From Kibdelosporangium banguiense (GTDB lineage Bacteria; Actinomycetota; Actinomycetes; Mycobacteriales; Pseudonocardiaceae), in the NCBI RefSeq assembly GCF_017876405.1, contig NZ_JAGINW010000001.1:3423203-3487202 (forward strand): a DNA stretch of 64,000 nucleotides, given 5' to 3'. The position numbers and the translations under genes were made by a program. Below the pieces are notes generated by a model. It was not told the origin of the DNA and ran no database searches. It worked only from the letters and a program-made list of their open reading frames with translations. This document shows, in pieces, positions 17,467 through 27,594 of this stretch (position 1 is the stretch's first letter; each line of letters opens with the position of its first letter).

Positions 17467-18611
17467 CTCTGCTGCTCACCGGCATCGGCGAGCTGACAAC
17501 AAACGACGACGAACTAGGCACCCTCACAGACGCGGCGCTGGTGATCGACGGCGACAGGGTGGTCTGGACAGGCCCCTCCTCCTCGGCCCCCGCTGCGGAC
17601 ACAAGCGTTGATCTCGAAGGCCGAGCGGCCCTCCCCGGCTGGGTCGACAGTCACACCCACCTGGTCTTCACGGGAGACAGGACAGCGGAATTCAGCGCCC
17701 GAATGGCCGGCTCCGCCTACCGCGCAGGCGGAATAGCAGTAACAGTAGCCGCAACCCGCGCCGCCACCGACGCCGAACTGGCTGCGGTAATCCAGCGCCA
17801 CGTCACCGAAGCCGTCTCCCAAGGAACAACCTACATAGAAACCAAAACCGGCTACGGCCTGGACGTTCCGCAGGAAGTCCGTTCCGCCCGGATAGCCGGC
17901 CCTCTGGTCGACGAAGTCACCTTCCTGGGCGCGCATCTGGTACCACAGGGCTGGAACGCAGAGTCCTATGTAGACCTAGTCTGCGGGGAGATGCTCTCAG
18001 CGGTAGCCCCCCACGTCCGCTGGATAGACGTCTTCTGCGAAACCGGAGCCTTCGACGGGGTGCAGTCCCGTGCGGTGCTGGAAGCCGGCGCGAAACACGG
18101 TCTAGGTCTACGCGTCCACGGCAACCAACTCGACTACGGCCCCGGCGTCCGTCTCGCTGTGGAGCTGAACGCCGCCTCCGTCGACCACTGCACATACTTG
18201 ACGAAGTCCGACATCGACGACCTCGCCTCGTCTGAAACCGTCGCAACCCTGCTTCCCGCCTGCGACCTCTCCACCCGCCAACCCCTACCCGACGCCCAGG
18301 GCCTCCTGAACGCAGGCGCCACAGTCGCGTTGGCCTCCAACTGTAATCCCGGCTCTTCGTATACGACCTCTATGGCCTACTGCGTCGCTACTGCCGTGCT
18401 GCAGATGCGCATGAGTGTTTCCGAAGCTGTTCGCGCGGCTACTTGGGGCGGCGCCCGCGCTTTGCGCCGCGAGAACGAAATCGGGATCCTCCGGCCAGGT
18501 TCGCGGGCCGACATTCACGTACTGGACGCGCCTTCCGTTACGCATCTTGCTTACCGCCCAGGCGTTCCACTGACGTACGCGGTGTGGCGAAAGGGTGAAC
18601 GCGCCCGCTGA
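17463..18611 (+). CDS. hutI: Imidazolonepropionase
   Basis: Opens the imidazolone ring to give N-formimidoyl-L-glutamate, the substrate of HutF. 382 aa. Metal-site motif [16 protein letters not shown] at about residue 62, followed by [23 protein letters not shown] and the late [12 protein letters not shown] block typical of HutI. ATG 17463 overlaps the hutF stop (ATGA), ending the operon. The order hutH-U-amidase-F-I is not the reaction order, since HutI acts before HutF. Third-position base use in the middle of this gene is somewhat less GC-rich than in hutH and hutU. Confidence 0.94.
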   Translation: MTLLLTGIGELTTNDDELGTLTDAALVIDGDRVVWTGPSSSAPAADTSVDLEGRAALPGWVDSHTHLVFTGDRTAEFSARMAGSAYRAGGIAVTVAATRAATDAELAAVIQRHVTEAVSQGTTYIETKTGYGLDVPQEVRSARIAGPLVDEVTFLGAHLVPQGWNAESYVDLVCGEMLSAVAPHVRWIDVFCETGAFDGVQSRAVLEAGAKHGLGLRVHGNQLDYGPGVRLAVELNAASVDHCTYLTKSDIDDLASSETVATLLPACDLSTRQPLPDAQGLLNAGATVALASNCNPGSSYTTSMAYCVATAVLQMRMSVSEAVRAATWGGARALRRENEIGILRPGSRADIHVLDAPSVTHLAYRPGVPLTYAVWRKGERAR

Positions 18612-18720
18612 GACTGCGCTGCATTCCATCTATGTGATGTCCAAACGGGTGGCAAGGGCCGTACCATTCGGCTGCCTTCAGGCACGATAAGAAGCTCTTG
18701 CGGCGTTCACATTGGACAGT

Positions 18721-18751
18721 GGTGATCGGCATGTCGTGTCTGCCGATCACC
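18721..18751. terminator. Hairpin between hutI and the DUF6104 gene
   Basis: Perfect 11-bp stem GGTGATCGGCA (18721-18731) / TGCCGATCACC (18741-18751), 9-nt loop. It lies between two convergent genes (stops at 18611 and 18788) and probably serves both. Confidence 0.7.
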
Positions 18752-18787
18752 GGCCGTAGAGAGGAAAGTCGCGAGCGATCAGTTGGC

Positions 18788-18967
18788 TCAGTCGTCGATG
18801 TCCTGGTCGTCGCGGGCGAGGAAGGTGGCGAGGCGTTCGATGGCTTCCTCGTAGGAGGGGTTTGCGTCGACGAAGGTGCGGAGTTTTTCCGAGAGCCAGC
18901 CGAGGGTGACTTCTTCGTCGCCGCGGCGCTGTTCCAGTTCTTCGATTCCCCGGTCGGTGAAGTACAT
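18788..18967 (-). CDS. DUF6104-type small protein behind kgd
   Basis: 59-aa acidic protein starting MYFTDRGIEELEQRRGDEEV and ending in FLARDDQDIDD. Start ATG 18967 with GGAGCG about 6 nt upstream. I recognise it as the small conserved actinobacterial family that sits directly downstream of the 2-oxoglutarate dehydrogenase gene; no biochemical function is known to me. No membrane segment or cysteines; probably helical. The kgd stop is 60 bp upstream and a strong hairpin lies between the two genes. Confidence 0.8.
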   Translation of the reverse strand: MYFTDRGIEELEQRRGDEEVTLGWLSEKLRTFVDANPSYEEAIERLATFLARDDQDIDD

Positions 18968-18985
18968 AGGTTCGCTCCATGAGAA

Positions 18986-19014
18986 GGCTCCCGGGGTGAG
19001 AGACCCCGGGAGCC
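18986..19014. terminator. Terminator between kgd and DUF6104 gene
   Basis: Perfect 12-bp stem GGCTCCCGGGGT (18986-18997) / ACCCCGGGAGCC (19003-19014), 5-nt loop. A GGTTTT run follows on the plus strand. For kgd (minus strand) it lies 14 bp after the stop. Because the small gene follows within 20 bp, partial read-through is likely. Confidence 0.75.
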
Positions 19015-19027
19015 GGTTTTACGTTGT

Positions 19028-22000
19028 TCAGTCGTTGAATGCCTGGTCGATCAAGGAACGCTGCTCGACCTCGTGGACCTTGGAGGAGCCGGCCGAGGGG
19101 GCGGACATGGGGCGCCGGGAGACGCGCTTCATGTTGCCCATGCGCTCGGGGAACTTCTCGCGGACGAAGAGGCCGTAGAAGGGCCACGAGCCCTGGTTGG
19201 CCGGTTCTTCCTGCACCCAGCGCACGTCGTGGGCGTTGGGGTACTTGTCGAAGATCGCGGCGAGCTTCTTCTGGGGCACGGGGTAGAGCTGTTCGACGCG
19301 GACCACGGCTGTGTCGGTGGCGCCGCGTTTGGCCTGTTCGGCGGCGAGTTCGTAGTAGAGCTTGCCGGAGACGAACAGGATCTTGCGCACGCCCGCCGGG
19401 TCCGGCCTGGTCGGGTCGTCGATCACCGACATGAAGCGTTCGTTGGTGAAGTCCTCGACCTTGCTGACCGCGGCCTTGTTGCGCAGCATGGACTTCGGCG
19501 TGAAGACCACCAGTGGACGGGTCACGCCGTCGAGCGCGTGCCTGCGCAGCAGGTGGAAGTAGTTCGCCGGAGTGGACGGCACCGCCACGGTCATCGAGCC
19601 CTCCGCGCACAGCTGGAGGAAGCGCTCGATCCGGCCGGACGTGTGGTCCGGGCCCTGGCCTTCGTGGCCGTGCGGCAGCAGCAGCACGACGTCCGAGAGC
19701 TGGCCCCACTTGGCTTCACTCGAAGAGATGAACTCGTCGATGACCGACTGCGCTCCGTTGACGAAGTCGCCGAACTGCGCCTCCCACAGGACAAGTGCGT
19801 CGCCGTTGGCCACGGAGTAGCCGTACTCGAAGCCGACGGCCGCGTACTCGGAGAGCGCCGAGTCATAGACCATGAACCGGCCCTGGTCCTCGCTGAGGTT
19901 CTGCAGCGGGGTGTACTCCTGGCCGGTCTTCCGGTCGATGATCACCGAGTGACGCTGCGTGAACGTTCCGCGCCGCGAGTCCTGGCCGGCGAGCCGGACC
20001 AGCTTGCCCTCCATGTTCAGTGAACCGAACGCCAGCAGCTCGCCGAAGGCCCAGTCGATGTCACCCTCGCGGGCCATCTTGGCGCGCCGCTCGAGCACCG
20101 GCTTGACCCGCGGGTGCGGGGTGAAGCCCTCGGGCAGGTTGATGTGCGCGTCCGCGATGTGCTCGATCATCTCGCGCGACACCGCGGTGGGCACGCGCGC
20201 CGGGACCTGCTGCTCCTCCTCGACCGACGGGCTGGGCACCGGTGGGTGCTTCTCCAGCTCGCGCACCTCGTTGAAGACGTGCTCGAGCTGCGAGGAGAAG
20301 TCACGCAGGGCCTTCTCGGCCTCGTCGACCGAGATGTCGCCGCGGCCGATGAGGGCCTCGGTGTACGTCTTACGCACGCTGCGCTTGGTGTCGATGATGT
20401 CGTACATCGCCGGCTGGGTCATCGAGGGGTCGTCGCCCTCGTTGTGCCCGCGCCGCCGGTAGCACAGCATGTCGATCACGACGTCCTTGTTGAACGCCTG
20501 CCGGTAGTCCATCGCGAGGCGCGCCACCCAGTGGCAGGCCTCCGGGTCGTCGCCGTTCACGTGGAAGACCGGCGCCTGGATCATCTTGGCCACGTCGGTC
20601 GCGTACTGCGACGAGCGCGAGTGCTCGGGTGCCGTGGTGAAGCCGACCTGGTTGTTGATGATCACGTGCACCGTGCCGCCGGTGCGGTAACCGCGCAGCA
20701 GCGCCAGGTTCAGGGTCTCGGCGACCACACCCTGGCCGGCGAACGCGGCGTCACCGTGCAGCGCGACCGGCAGAACAGTGAAGCCCGAACCACCCTTGTC
20801 CAGGATGTCCTGCTTGGCCCGCACGATGCCCTCGAGCACCGGGTCGACGGTCTCCAGGTGCGACGGGTTCGCCGTCAGCGACACCTTGGTCTCGCCGTCG
20901 CCGAACATCCGGAAGTACTTGCCCTCGGCACCGAGGTGGTACTTCACGTCACCGGAACCGTGCGCCTGGCCCGGGTCGAGGTTGCCCTCGAACTCGCGGA
21001 AGATCTGCGAGATCGGCTTGCCGACGATGTTGGCCAGCACGTTCAGCCTGCCGCGGTGCGGCATGCCGATGACGACCTCGTCCAGCTCGTACTCGGCGGC
21101 CTTGTCCAGGATCGTGTCCAGCAGCGGGATGACTGTCTCGCCGCCCTCCAGCGAGAACCGCTTCTGCCCGACGTACTTGGTCTGCAGGAACGTCTCGAAG
21201 GCTTCGGCCGCGTTCAGCTTGGACAGGATGTACTTCTGCACCGCCGCGTCGGGCTTCTCGTGCGGTACCTCCACCCGCTCCTGGATCCAGCGGCGCTCGC
21301 CTGGGTCGAGGATGTGGGTGTACTCGATGCCGACGGTCCGGCAGTACGAGTCGCGCAGCACGCCGAGCACGTCGCGCAACGTCATCCGCTCGTGGCCGGC
21401 GAAGCCGCCGACGGCGAACTCGCGGTCCAGGTCCCACAGCGTCATGCCGTGCGACAGGATGTCGAGGTCGTCGTGGCGCCGCTGCCGGTAGTTCAACGGG
21501 TCCGTGTCGGCCATCAGGTGGCCGCGGTTACGGAAGGCGTCGATCAGCTCGATCACGCGGGCGGTCTTGTCGAGGGCGCCGTCCGGGATGTCCTGCACCC
21601 AGCGGATCGGCTCGTAGGGGATCCGCAGCGACGTGAACACGTCGTCGTAGAAGTTGTCCTCGCCCAGCAGCAGCTGGTGGATCCGGCGCAGGAACTCGCC
21701 GGACTCCGCGCCCTGGATGATCCGGTGGTCGTAGGTGGACGTCAGCGTCATGATCTTGCTGATGCCCATCTCGACCAGGGCCTTCTCACTGGTGCCCTGG
21801 TACTGCGCGGGGTACTCCATCGCGCCGACACCGATGATCGCGCCCTGGCCTGCGGTCAGCCGCGGCACCGAGTGGTTGGTGCCGATGGTGCCCGGGTTGG
21901 TCAGCGAGATCGTCGTGCCCTGGAAGTCCTCGGTGGTCAGGTGACCGCCGCGGGCCTTGCGGATCAGGTCCTCGTAGGCCTGCCAGAACTGCACGAAGTT

Positions 22001-22741
22001 CATGTCTTCGCAGCCCTTGATGGACGCCACCACCAGGGTGCGCTGGCCGTCCTTGCCGGGCAGGTCGATGGCCAGACCCAGGTTGACGTGCTCGGGCGTG
22101 ATCAGCTGCGGCTTGCCGTCCACGACGGCGTAGTGCCGGTTCATGTTCGGGTACGCCTGCAGGGCGCGCACCATGGCGTAGCCGATCAGGTGCGTGAAGG
22201 AGATCTTCCCGCCCCTGGTCCGCTTCAGCCTGTTGTTGATCACGACCCGGTTGTCGAAGAGGAGCTTCGCCGGCACCGCGCGAACGCTTGTCGCGGTCGG
22301 CACAGTCAGCGACTGCTCCATGTTCTTGGCGATCGCGGCCGCGGCGCCGCGGATCGGCTTGGTGGTCTCGCCCGCCGGTCTGGCCCCACTGGCGGCGGCC
22401 GGCTTGGCGGCCGGCTCGGCCTTCTTCACCGGTGCAGGGGCCGGTTTGGGCGCTGTCGCCGGCTTCGGGGGTGCCGGCGACGGCTGCACCTTCACGGGCG
22501 CCTGGCCGTTGGTGTCGGCAGCGGGCGGCTCGATCTTGGTGACCGTGGTGGTCTGACCGGTGGCTGCGTTGGTGGCCACGCCCTGAGTCCGCTGCTGTGT
22601 GGGCTTGTAGTCGGCGAAGAAATCGTGCCACGCGGGGTCCACTGACGCGGGGTCCGCGAGGAACTGCTCGTACATCTCTTCGACGAGCCACTCATTGGGG
22701 CCGAACTGTGACGCAGGGCTGCTGCTGGACACGGCTGGCAC
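19028..22741 (-). CDS. kgd: Multifunctional 2-oxoglutarate dehydrogenase E1/E2 (Kgd/OdhA type)
   Basis: TCA-cycle enzyme of 1237 aa that decarboxylates 2-oxoglutarate using thiamine diphosphate and passes the succinyl group to lipoyl partners. N-terminal 40 residues ([14 protein letters not shown]) followed by a long Ala/Pro-rich linker to about 115, then an E2-type succinyltransferase core with catalytic [16 protein letters not shown] near 338, then the E1 domain with [15 protein letters not shown] near 562 and the ThDP segment [13 protein letters not shown] near 768, and a C-terminal transketolase-like region. No lipoyl domain is present, as in all actinobacterial versions, so it depends on a separate E2. 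GTG 22741 is used; GTG 22732 is possible. Family members are inhibited by the FHA protein GarA/OdhI. Confidence 0.96.
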   Translation of the reverse strand: MPAVSSSSPASQFGPNEWLVEEMYEQFLADPASVDPAWHDFFADYKPTQQRTQGVATNAATGQTTTVTKIEPPAADTNGQAPVKVQPSPAPPKPATAPKPAPAPVKKAEPAAKPAAASGARPAGETTKPIRGAAAAIAKNMEQSLTVPTATSVRAVPAKLLFDNRVVINNRLKRTRGGKISFTHLIGYAMVRALQAYPNMNRHYAVVDGKPQLITPEHVNLGLAIDLPGKDGQRTLVVASIKGCEDMNFVQFWQAYEDLIRKARGGHLTTEDFQGTTISLTNPGTIGTNHSVPRLTAGQGAIIGVGAMEYPAQYQGTSEKALVEMGISKIMTLTSTYDHRIIQGAESGEFLRRIHQLLLGEDNFYDDVFTSLRIPYEPIRWVQDIPDGALDKTARVIELIDAFRNRGHLMADTDPLNYRQRRHDDLDILSHGMTLWDLDREFAVGGFAGHERMTLRDVLGVLRDSYCRTVGIEYTHILDPGERRWIQERVEVPHEKPDAAVQKYILSKLNAAEAFETFLQTKYVGQKRFSLEGGETVIPLLDTILDKAAEYELDEVVIGMPHRGRLNVLANIVGKPISQIFREFEGNLDPGQAHGSGDVKYHLGAEGKYFRMFGDGETKVSLTANPSHLETVDPVLEGIVRAKQDILDKGGSGFTVLPVALHGDAAFAGQGVVAETLNLALLRGYRTGGTVHVIINNQVGFTTAPEHSRSSQYATDVAKMIQAPVFHVNGDDPEACHWVARLAMDYRQAFNKDVVIDMLCYRRRGHNEGDDPSMTQPAMYDIIDTKRSVRKTYTEALIGRGDISVDEAEKALRDFSSQLEHVFNEVRELEKHPPVPSPSVEEEQQVPARVPTAVSREMIEHIADAHINLPEGFTPHPRVKPVLERRAKMAREGDIDWAFGELLAFGSLNMEGKLVRLAGQDSRRGTFTQRHSVIIDRKTGQEYTPLQNLSEDQGRFMVYDSALSEYAAVGFEYGYSVANGDALVLWEAQFGDFVNGAQSVIDEFISSSEAKWGQLSDVVLLLPHGHEGQGPDHTSGRIERFLQLCAEGSMTVAVPSTPANYFHLLRRHALDGVTRPLVVFTPKSMLRNKAAVSKVEDFTNERFMSVIDDPTRPDPAGVRKILFVSGKLYYELAAEQAKRGATDTAVVRVEQLYPVPQKKLAAIFDKYPNAHDVRWVQEEPANQGSWPFYGLFVREKFPERMGNMKRVSRRPMSAPSAGSSKVHEVEQRSLIDQAFND

Positions 22742-22964
22742 TCGCCTCTATCCATCTCGTTCTCGATATTGAACACACACTCGCCAACCAGGCTAGTACC
22801 CCGCTCGGGCTGTGTGTGACCCGATTGAACCTTGTGCGCATGCCGATAATGGGGTATCGGTCACTGAATCGATCACGAGATGGTTTCAGAGGCGGCTGGC
22901 CGTCCGTGCTCGTACCCCGGCTCAGTGTGCGCAATGATGTGCCGACCTGGCAAGGGCTCGCCGG

Positions 22965-25900
22965 TCAGTCCAAGCCCGATCCGGCCAGCACGTCCGGCGA
23001 CTCGTCGGCGATACCGAACCGCCATAAACGCGCGTAATGGCCTCCCGCGTCGATCAGCTCGTCATGGCTGCCCTGCTCGACGATCCGGCCGCCGTCCAGC
23101 ACGACGATCCGGTCGGCCCGGGCCGCTGTGGCAAGCCGGTGCGCCACCACGAACGTCGTTCGCGATCTGGTCAGCTGCTCGCTCGCGGTCAGCACAGTCG
23201 CCTCCGTCGACGGGTCGAGCGCCGCCGTCGCCTCGTCGAGCAGCAGGATGTCCGGCTGCGCCAGTTCGGCCCGTGCCAACGCGACCAACTGGCGTTGCCC
23301 AGCCGACAGGCCTTGGCCTCGTTCGCCCACCTGTTGGCGGAATCCTTCGGAGAGCGTTGCGACCATCGGTAGTGCGCCTACCGAACGCGCAGCGTCTTCG
23401 ACTTCCGCACGCGACGCCTCGGGCCGTCCGTACGAGATGTTGCGAGCGACGTCTCCGGTGAACAGGTGTGCTTCCTGGGGCACGACCCCGAGACGCTGCC
23501 GGAACGCGCTGAGGTCGTAGTCCCGCACGTCGACACCGTCCACCCGGACCGAGCCGGAGGTGACGTCGTAGAACCGGGCGACCAGCTTGACCAGCGTGGA
23601 CTTCCCGGCACCGGTGGCGCCGACGAGTGCGACTGTCTCGCCAGGCGCCACGCGCAACGTCACGCGGTCCAACGCGGGCTCGTCCACCCCGGGGTAGTGG
23701 AACGAGACGTCTCGCAGATCCACCTCGCCGCGCAGGCTCGCCGGCACGGCAACAGGCTTCTCGGTTGGCCGCAATGAACTCGGCGTACGCAACAGCTCGC
23801 CGATCCGGCGAAGACCGACGCGCGCCTGTTGGTACCCGTCGAACACTCCGCTCAGCTGCTGCACAGGCGCGAAGAACAACCCGAGGTACAGCAGGAACGC
23901 CAGTAGTACACCCGGGCTCAAGCTGCCCTCAGCCACGCGCTGTGCGCCCACGACCAGCACAGCGGCCCGCGCGATCCCGGAAAGCATGTCGACAAAAGGG
24001 AAGTAGGTGGCGATATAGCGCTGTGCCCTGGCCCGGGACCGGCGATACGCGTCACTGCGGGCCGCGAAGGCTTCGGCGGACCGGCCCTCCCTGGTGTACG
24101 CCTGCGCCACGCGCAGCCCGGACACGTTCTCCTGCATGTCGGCGTTGACCGCGCTGACCCGCTCCCGTGCCTCCGCATAGGCCACAGAGGACAGTCGCTG
24201 GAAGATCACGGTGGCCACGATCACGATGGGCAGCACCGCCAGCGCGACCAGCGCCAGCGAGCCGTCCGTGGCGATCAACGCGACCGTCACCGCGACCACG
24301 GTCAGCAGGCTCGCCACCGCGGTCACCAGCCCGGTCTGCAGGAACGTCGACAACGCGTCGACGTCCGTGGTCATCCGGGTCATGATCCGGCCGGCCATCT
24401 CCCGCTCGTAGTAGTCGAGTCCCAGCCGCTGCAGATGTGCGTAGCTGCGGACACGCAACAGGAACAGCAGCCGTTCACCGACACGCGCGGTCAGCACCGT
24501 GCCTGCCGCAGACGTCAGCCAGCCGATCGCGACCAGCAGAACCCCGATTCCGGCGGCCAGCCACAGCCCGCCGGACCTGCCCGTGACAACGCCATTGTCG
24601 ATGCCGAACCGCACCAGCGTGGGCAGGCTCATCGAGATGACCGCGTCCGCGATCACCAGCAGGCCCACCACGATGAGCGCCCACCGCACCGGCTTGAGCA
24701 GCCGCCGCAACGAGAACTTCGGGTCGGGTGTGGTCGGATCCTCGCCTGGCAGGTCGGGTTTCTCGGTCGCCGGGGGCAAAGCCTCGATCTGCGCGAGCAA
24801 TTCCGGTGTCGCCGGGACGTTTCCGGCCGCCGCACCGGGCCCACCCCGGGCACCGGCCATTTGCAGGGCAGGAGCCGACTTGGAGGTCGCTGCCGGTGTT
24901 TGCTCCGCGTTCTCGGGCCACAGTGCGGGCGTGATTCCCTCGTGTGACAGTTGCTCAGGCGTGCAACTGCACTCCTCTTCGATCGCTTCGCCTTGGCTCG
25001 CCAGGAGATTCCGGTACAGCTCGCACCGGGCTGTCAACTCGTCGTGCGTGCCGATGTCGATCACGCGGCCGCCGTCGAGTACCGCTATCCGGTCGGCCAG
25101 AGCCAGGCTTGACCGGCGGTGGGCGACAAGCAGCGTGGTCCGGCTGGCGGTGATCTCCTTGAGGGTGTCGTGGATCGCGGCTTCGGTCGCGGTGTCCACA
25201 GCGGACGTCGCGTCGTCGAGGACCAGGATTCGCGGGTCGGTCAACAAGGCCCGCGCCAGCGCGATGCGTTGCCTTTGCCCGCCGGACAACGTCAGTCCGC
25301 GTTCGCCGACAGTCGTGTCATAGCCCTCGGCGAGGCTTGTGATGAATTCGTGCGCCTGCGCGGCTTTGGCCGCTGCGACCACTTCTTCCTCGCCGGCGTC
25401 CGGACGTCCGTACGCGATGTTGGCGCGAATGCTGTCGGAGAACAGGAAAGCCTCTTCGAACACGACCCCGACCGCGCGCCGCAGCTCCGCCAGCCGAAGC
25501 TCACGGATGTCCACGCCGCCGATCTTGATCGCTCCTTCGTGGACGTCGTAGAAACGCGGCAGCAGCATGGAGATCGTCGATTTCCCGGACCCCGCCGTGC
25601 CGACCAGCGCCAGCGTCTCACCCGGTTGAACCTGGATGTTCAGGCCGTTGAGCACAGGTTCGCTGCGGGTGTATCCGAACTGGACGCCGTCGATCGACAC
25701 CGCCAATGGGCCATCCGGCACATCCCGCGCGTCCGCAGCCTCTTTGACCTCTGGCTGCGAGTCGATCAGGTCGTACACGCGCTCGACCCCAGCCCTGGCC
25801 AGCTGCGCGTTCACCACCAGACTCGACAGCAACCGCGCAGGGCCGACCAGGTTGGCCACATAACTCGTGAACGCCAGGAACGTGCCCAAGGTGACCTGGC

Positions 25901-26711
25901 CGTTGAGCGCCATCCAGCCACCGAGCGCCAGCACGCCGACCTGCCCGACCGCCGGCAGCGCCACCATCGTCGCGGCCGGTCTCGAAGTCAGCGCCGCAGC
26001 ACGCATCCGTTCCGCGAACAGCTTGCGTGCAGCCTTCTCCAGCCGGGAGACCTCGCGGACCTCTTGCCCGAATCCCTTGACCACACGGACACCCGTGACG
26101 GTCTCTTCCACGTGCTGAGCCAGATCTGCGGCGCTCTGCTGGGCGGCCCACGTCGCCGGGAAGAGCAGCCTTCGGCTCCGAACGCCGACGATCACCACGG
26201 CCGGCGCCACCACGAGCGCGATCACGGTCAACAGTGGTGAAAGCCACAACATCGCGCCGATCGCGACCACCGCGAAGACCACAGTGCCGACCGCCAGCGG
26301 CACCATGGAAAGCAAGCCGTGCACGAGTTGCAGGTCCGTGATCGACCGGGATACGACCTGGCCTGTGCGCAGTGCGTCCTGTTTCGCGCCGTCGAGCCGT
26401 TGCACAGCCTGGAAAACACGCTGCCTCAGGTCGTGCTGCACGTCCAAGGCCAGCCGGCCGCCCAGATACCGCCGCACGAACGCGGAACCGAACGTAAGCA
26501 GCTCCATCACCACGAGCGCGGCCACCAGCCCGGCCAGCCCATCGGTGTGCCCGGCCACCGCGCCGTCGACGGCGACCTTGACCAGGATCGGCCCCACAGC
26601 CTGAAAACCGACCCCGATCACCGAAGCCAGTACGGAGAACAAGACCAGGCGGCGATGCCGCCAAGCCGCACCGGCCAGCCGCCGGATCCATCCAGGTGAG
26701 TTCTCAGGCAC
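22965..26711 (-). CDS. Fused heterodimeric ABC exporter (TMD-NBD-TMD-NBD)
   Basis: Multidrug or lipid exporter made as one 1248-aa chain, resembling mycobacterial Rv0194. First half: six helices to about residue 320, Walker A GTAGSGKST near 370, signature LSGGQRQRIALARAL, Walker B ILVLDDATS near 495. Linker of about 90 residues with a CSC motif. Second half: transmembrane domain at about 690-970, Walker A GATGAGKST near 1030, signature LSAGQRQLVALARAEL near 1137, Walker B ILLLDEATA near 1157. NBD1 has Asp in place of the catalytic Glu and NBD2 has an altered signature, so one of the two ATP sites is degenerate, as in heterodimeric exporters. Start GTG 26711. Confidence 0.94.
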   Translation of the reverse strand: MPENSPGWIRRLAGAAWRHRRLVLFSVLASVIGVGFQAVGPILVKVAVDGAVAGHTDGLAGLVAALVVMELLTFGSAFVRRYLGGRLALDVQHDLRQRVFQAVQRLDGAKQDALRTGQVVSRSITDLQLVHGLLSMVPLAVGTVVFAVVAIGAMLWLSPLLTVIALVVAPAVVIVGVRSRRLLFPATWAAQQSAADLAQHVEETVTGVRVVKGFGQEVREVSRLEKAARKLFAERMRAAALTSRPAATMVALPAVGQVGVLALGGWMALNGQVTLGTFLAFTSYVANLVGPARLLSSLVVNAQLARAGVERVYDLIDSQPEVKEAADARDVPDGPLAVSIDGVQFGYTRSEPVLNGLNIQVQPGETLALVGTAGSGKSTISMLLPRFYDVHEGAIKIGGVDIRELRLAELRRAVGVVFEEAFLFSDSIRANIAYGRPDAGEEEVVAAAKAAQAHEFITSLAEGYDTTVGERGLTLSGGQRQRIALARALLTDPRILVLDDATSAVDTATEAAIHDTLKEITASRTTLLVAHRRSSLALADRIAVLDGGRVIDIGTHDELTARCELYRNLLASQGEAIEEECSCTPEQLSHEGITPALWPENAEQTPAATSKSAPALQMAGARGGPGAAAGNVPATPELLAQIEALPPATEKPDLPGEDPTTPDPKFSLRRLLKPVRWALIVVGLLVIADAVISMSLPTLVRFGIDNGVVTGRSGGLWLAAGIGVLLVAIGWLTSAAGTVLTARVGERLLFLLRVRSYAHLQRLGLDYYEREMAGRIMTRMTTDVDALSTFLQTGLVTAVASLLTVVAVTVALIATDGSLALVALAVLPIVIVATVIFQRLSSVAYAEARERVSAVNADMQENVSGLRVAQAYTREGRSAEAFAARSDAYRRSRARAQRYIATYFPFVDMLSGIARAAVLVVGAQRVAEGSLSPGVLLAFLLYLGLFFAPVQQLSGVFDGYQQARVGLRRIGELLRTPSSLRPTEKPVAVPASLRGEVDLRDVSFHYPGVDEPALDRVTLRVAPGETVALVGATGAGKSTLVKLVARFYDVTSGSVRVDGVDVRDYDLSAFRQRLGVVPQEAHLFTGDVARNISYGRPEASRAEVEDAARSVGALPMVATLSEGFRQQVGERGQGLSAGQRQLVALARAELAQPDILLLDEATAALDPSTEATVLTASEQLTRSRTTFVVAHRLATAARADRIVVLDGGRIVEQGSHDELIDAGGHYARLWRFGIADESPDVLAGSGLD

Positions 26712-26757
26712 CCCGCCAGGTTATGCCGCCATACCGACAATATTGGATTTTCGCAGG

Positions 26758-27594
26758 TCAGGTGATGTCCCGCTGGCGTGCCACGAGGTAGCCGACGACG
26801 GCGAAGGCCAGTACGTAGAACGCGAAGATCAGGCCGCTGCCCCACCATGCCAGCTTGTCGGAGAGACCGAAGATGCTCTCGAACCCGTCGCGGGCCCCTT
26901 GCTGCTCGCGCCGGCTGGCGAACGGCAGGTTGTCGACGAGCAGGTCGAGCGAGTGCGCGCTGACCATCTGGCCGCCGGAGGTGTTGGGCAGGAACGGCGG
27001 GACCTCGCCGGCATCGTTGGTCCTGAGCACAATCGCGATGACCGGCTCGACCACGAGCACGTAGACGATGCCCCCGACGATGGTGCCGACCTGGTTGCCG
27101 ATCAACGCACCGAGCCCGACGCCGAACAGCGTCCACAGCACCATCGCGAGCGCACCCGTGCCGGCCAGGGCGAACCAGTCGCCGGGGTCCGGGAAGTTGT
27201 TGCCCAGCAACGCACCCAGCGTTGCCGCGATCATGCAGACCACGCCGTACAGCGCGCCGATCGTGGTGTAGACGATCAGTTTCGCGGTCAGCACGGCACC
27301 ACGCGTGGGGCCGGTCAGATAGCTGGTGGTGATCGTCTTGTGGCGGATCTCGCCGGTCACCGAGGTGCCACCGAGGATGAGGGCGAAGACGGTCGCGAAG
27401 TTGATGCCCTGGGCGAACGCGGGCAGCGCCAACGGGAACACGCCACCGACCTCGCGCTGCAGGTCCCCGACGAGGCCCAGCGCGGCGCCACCCCACGTGA
27501 ATCCGAGGCTGAGCGCGGCGGCCGGGATGAGCAGCGCCCACCACAGTTTGGTGGTGAAGATCTTGCGGTACTCGGCTTTGATCAGGCGGTCCAT
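26758..27594 (-). CDS. ABC-2 type transporter permease
   Basis: Membrane subunit of an ABC-2 exporter, 278 aa, about six hydrophobic segments, with N terminus MDRLIKAEYRKIFTTKLWWA, a common opening of actinobacterial ABC-2 permeases. ATG 27594 overlaps the ATPase stop by one base (TGATG), so translation is coupled. A large outside loop (around PPFLPNTSGGQMVSAHSLDL) precedes the last helices. Substrate is unknown. Pairing with the ATPase upstream is certain from the overlap. Confidence 0.9.
   Translation of the reverse strand: MDRLIKAEYRKIFTTKLWWALLIPAAALSLGFTWGGAALGLVGDLQREVGGVFPLALPAFAQGINFATVFALILGGTSVTGEIRHKTITTSYLTGPTRGAVLTAKLIVYTTIGALYGVVCMIAATLGALLGNNFPDPGDWFALAGTGALAMVLWTLFGVGLGALIGNQVGTIVGGIVYVLVVEPVIAIVLRTNDAGEVPPFLPNTSGGQMVSAHSLDLLVDNLPFASRREQQGARDGFESIFGLSDKLAWWGSGLIFAFYVLAFAVVGYLVARQRDIT

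Noticed and set aside
20114..22645. Long open frame on the plus strand opposite kgd (843 codons)
   Set aside because: It runs antisense to a clearly conserved enzyme, and has no recognisable motif or ribosome site; such frames arise in high-GC DNA.
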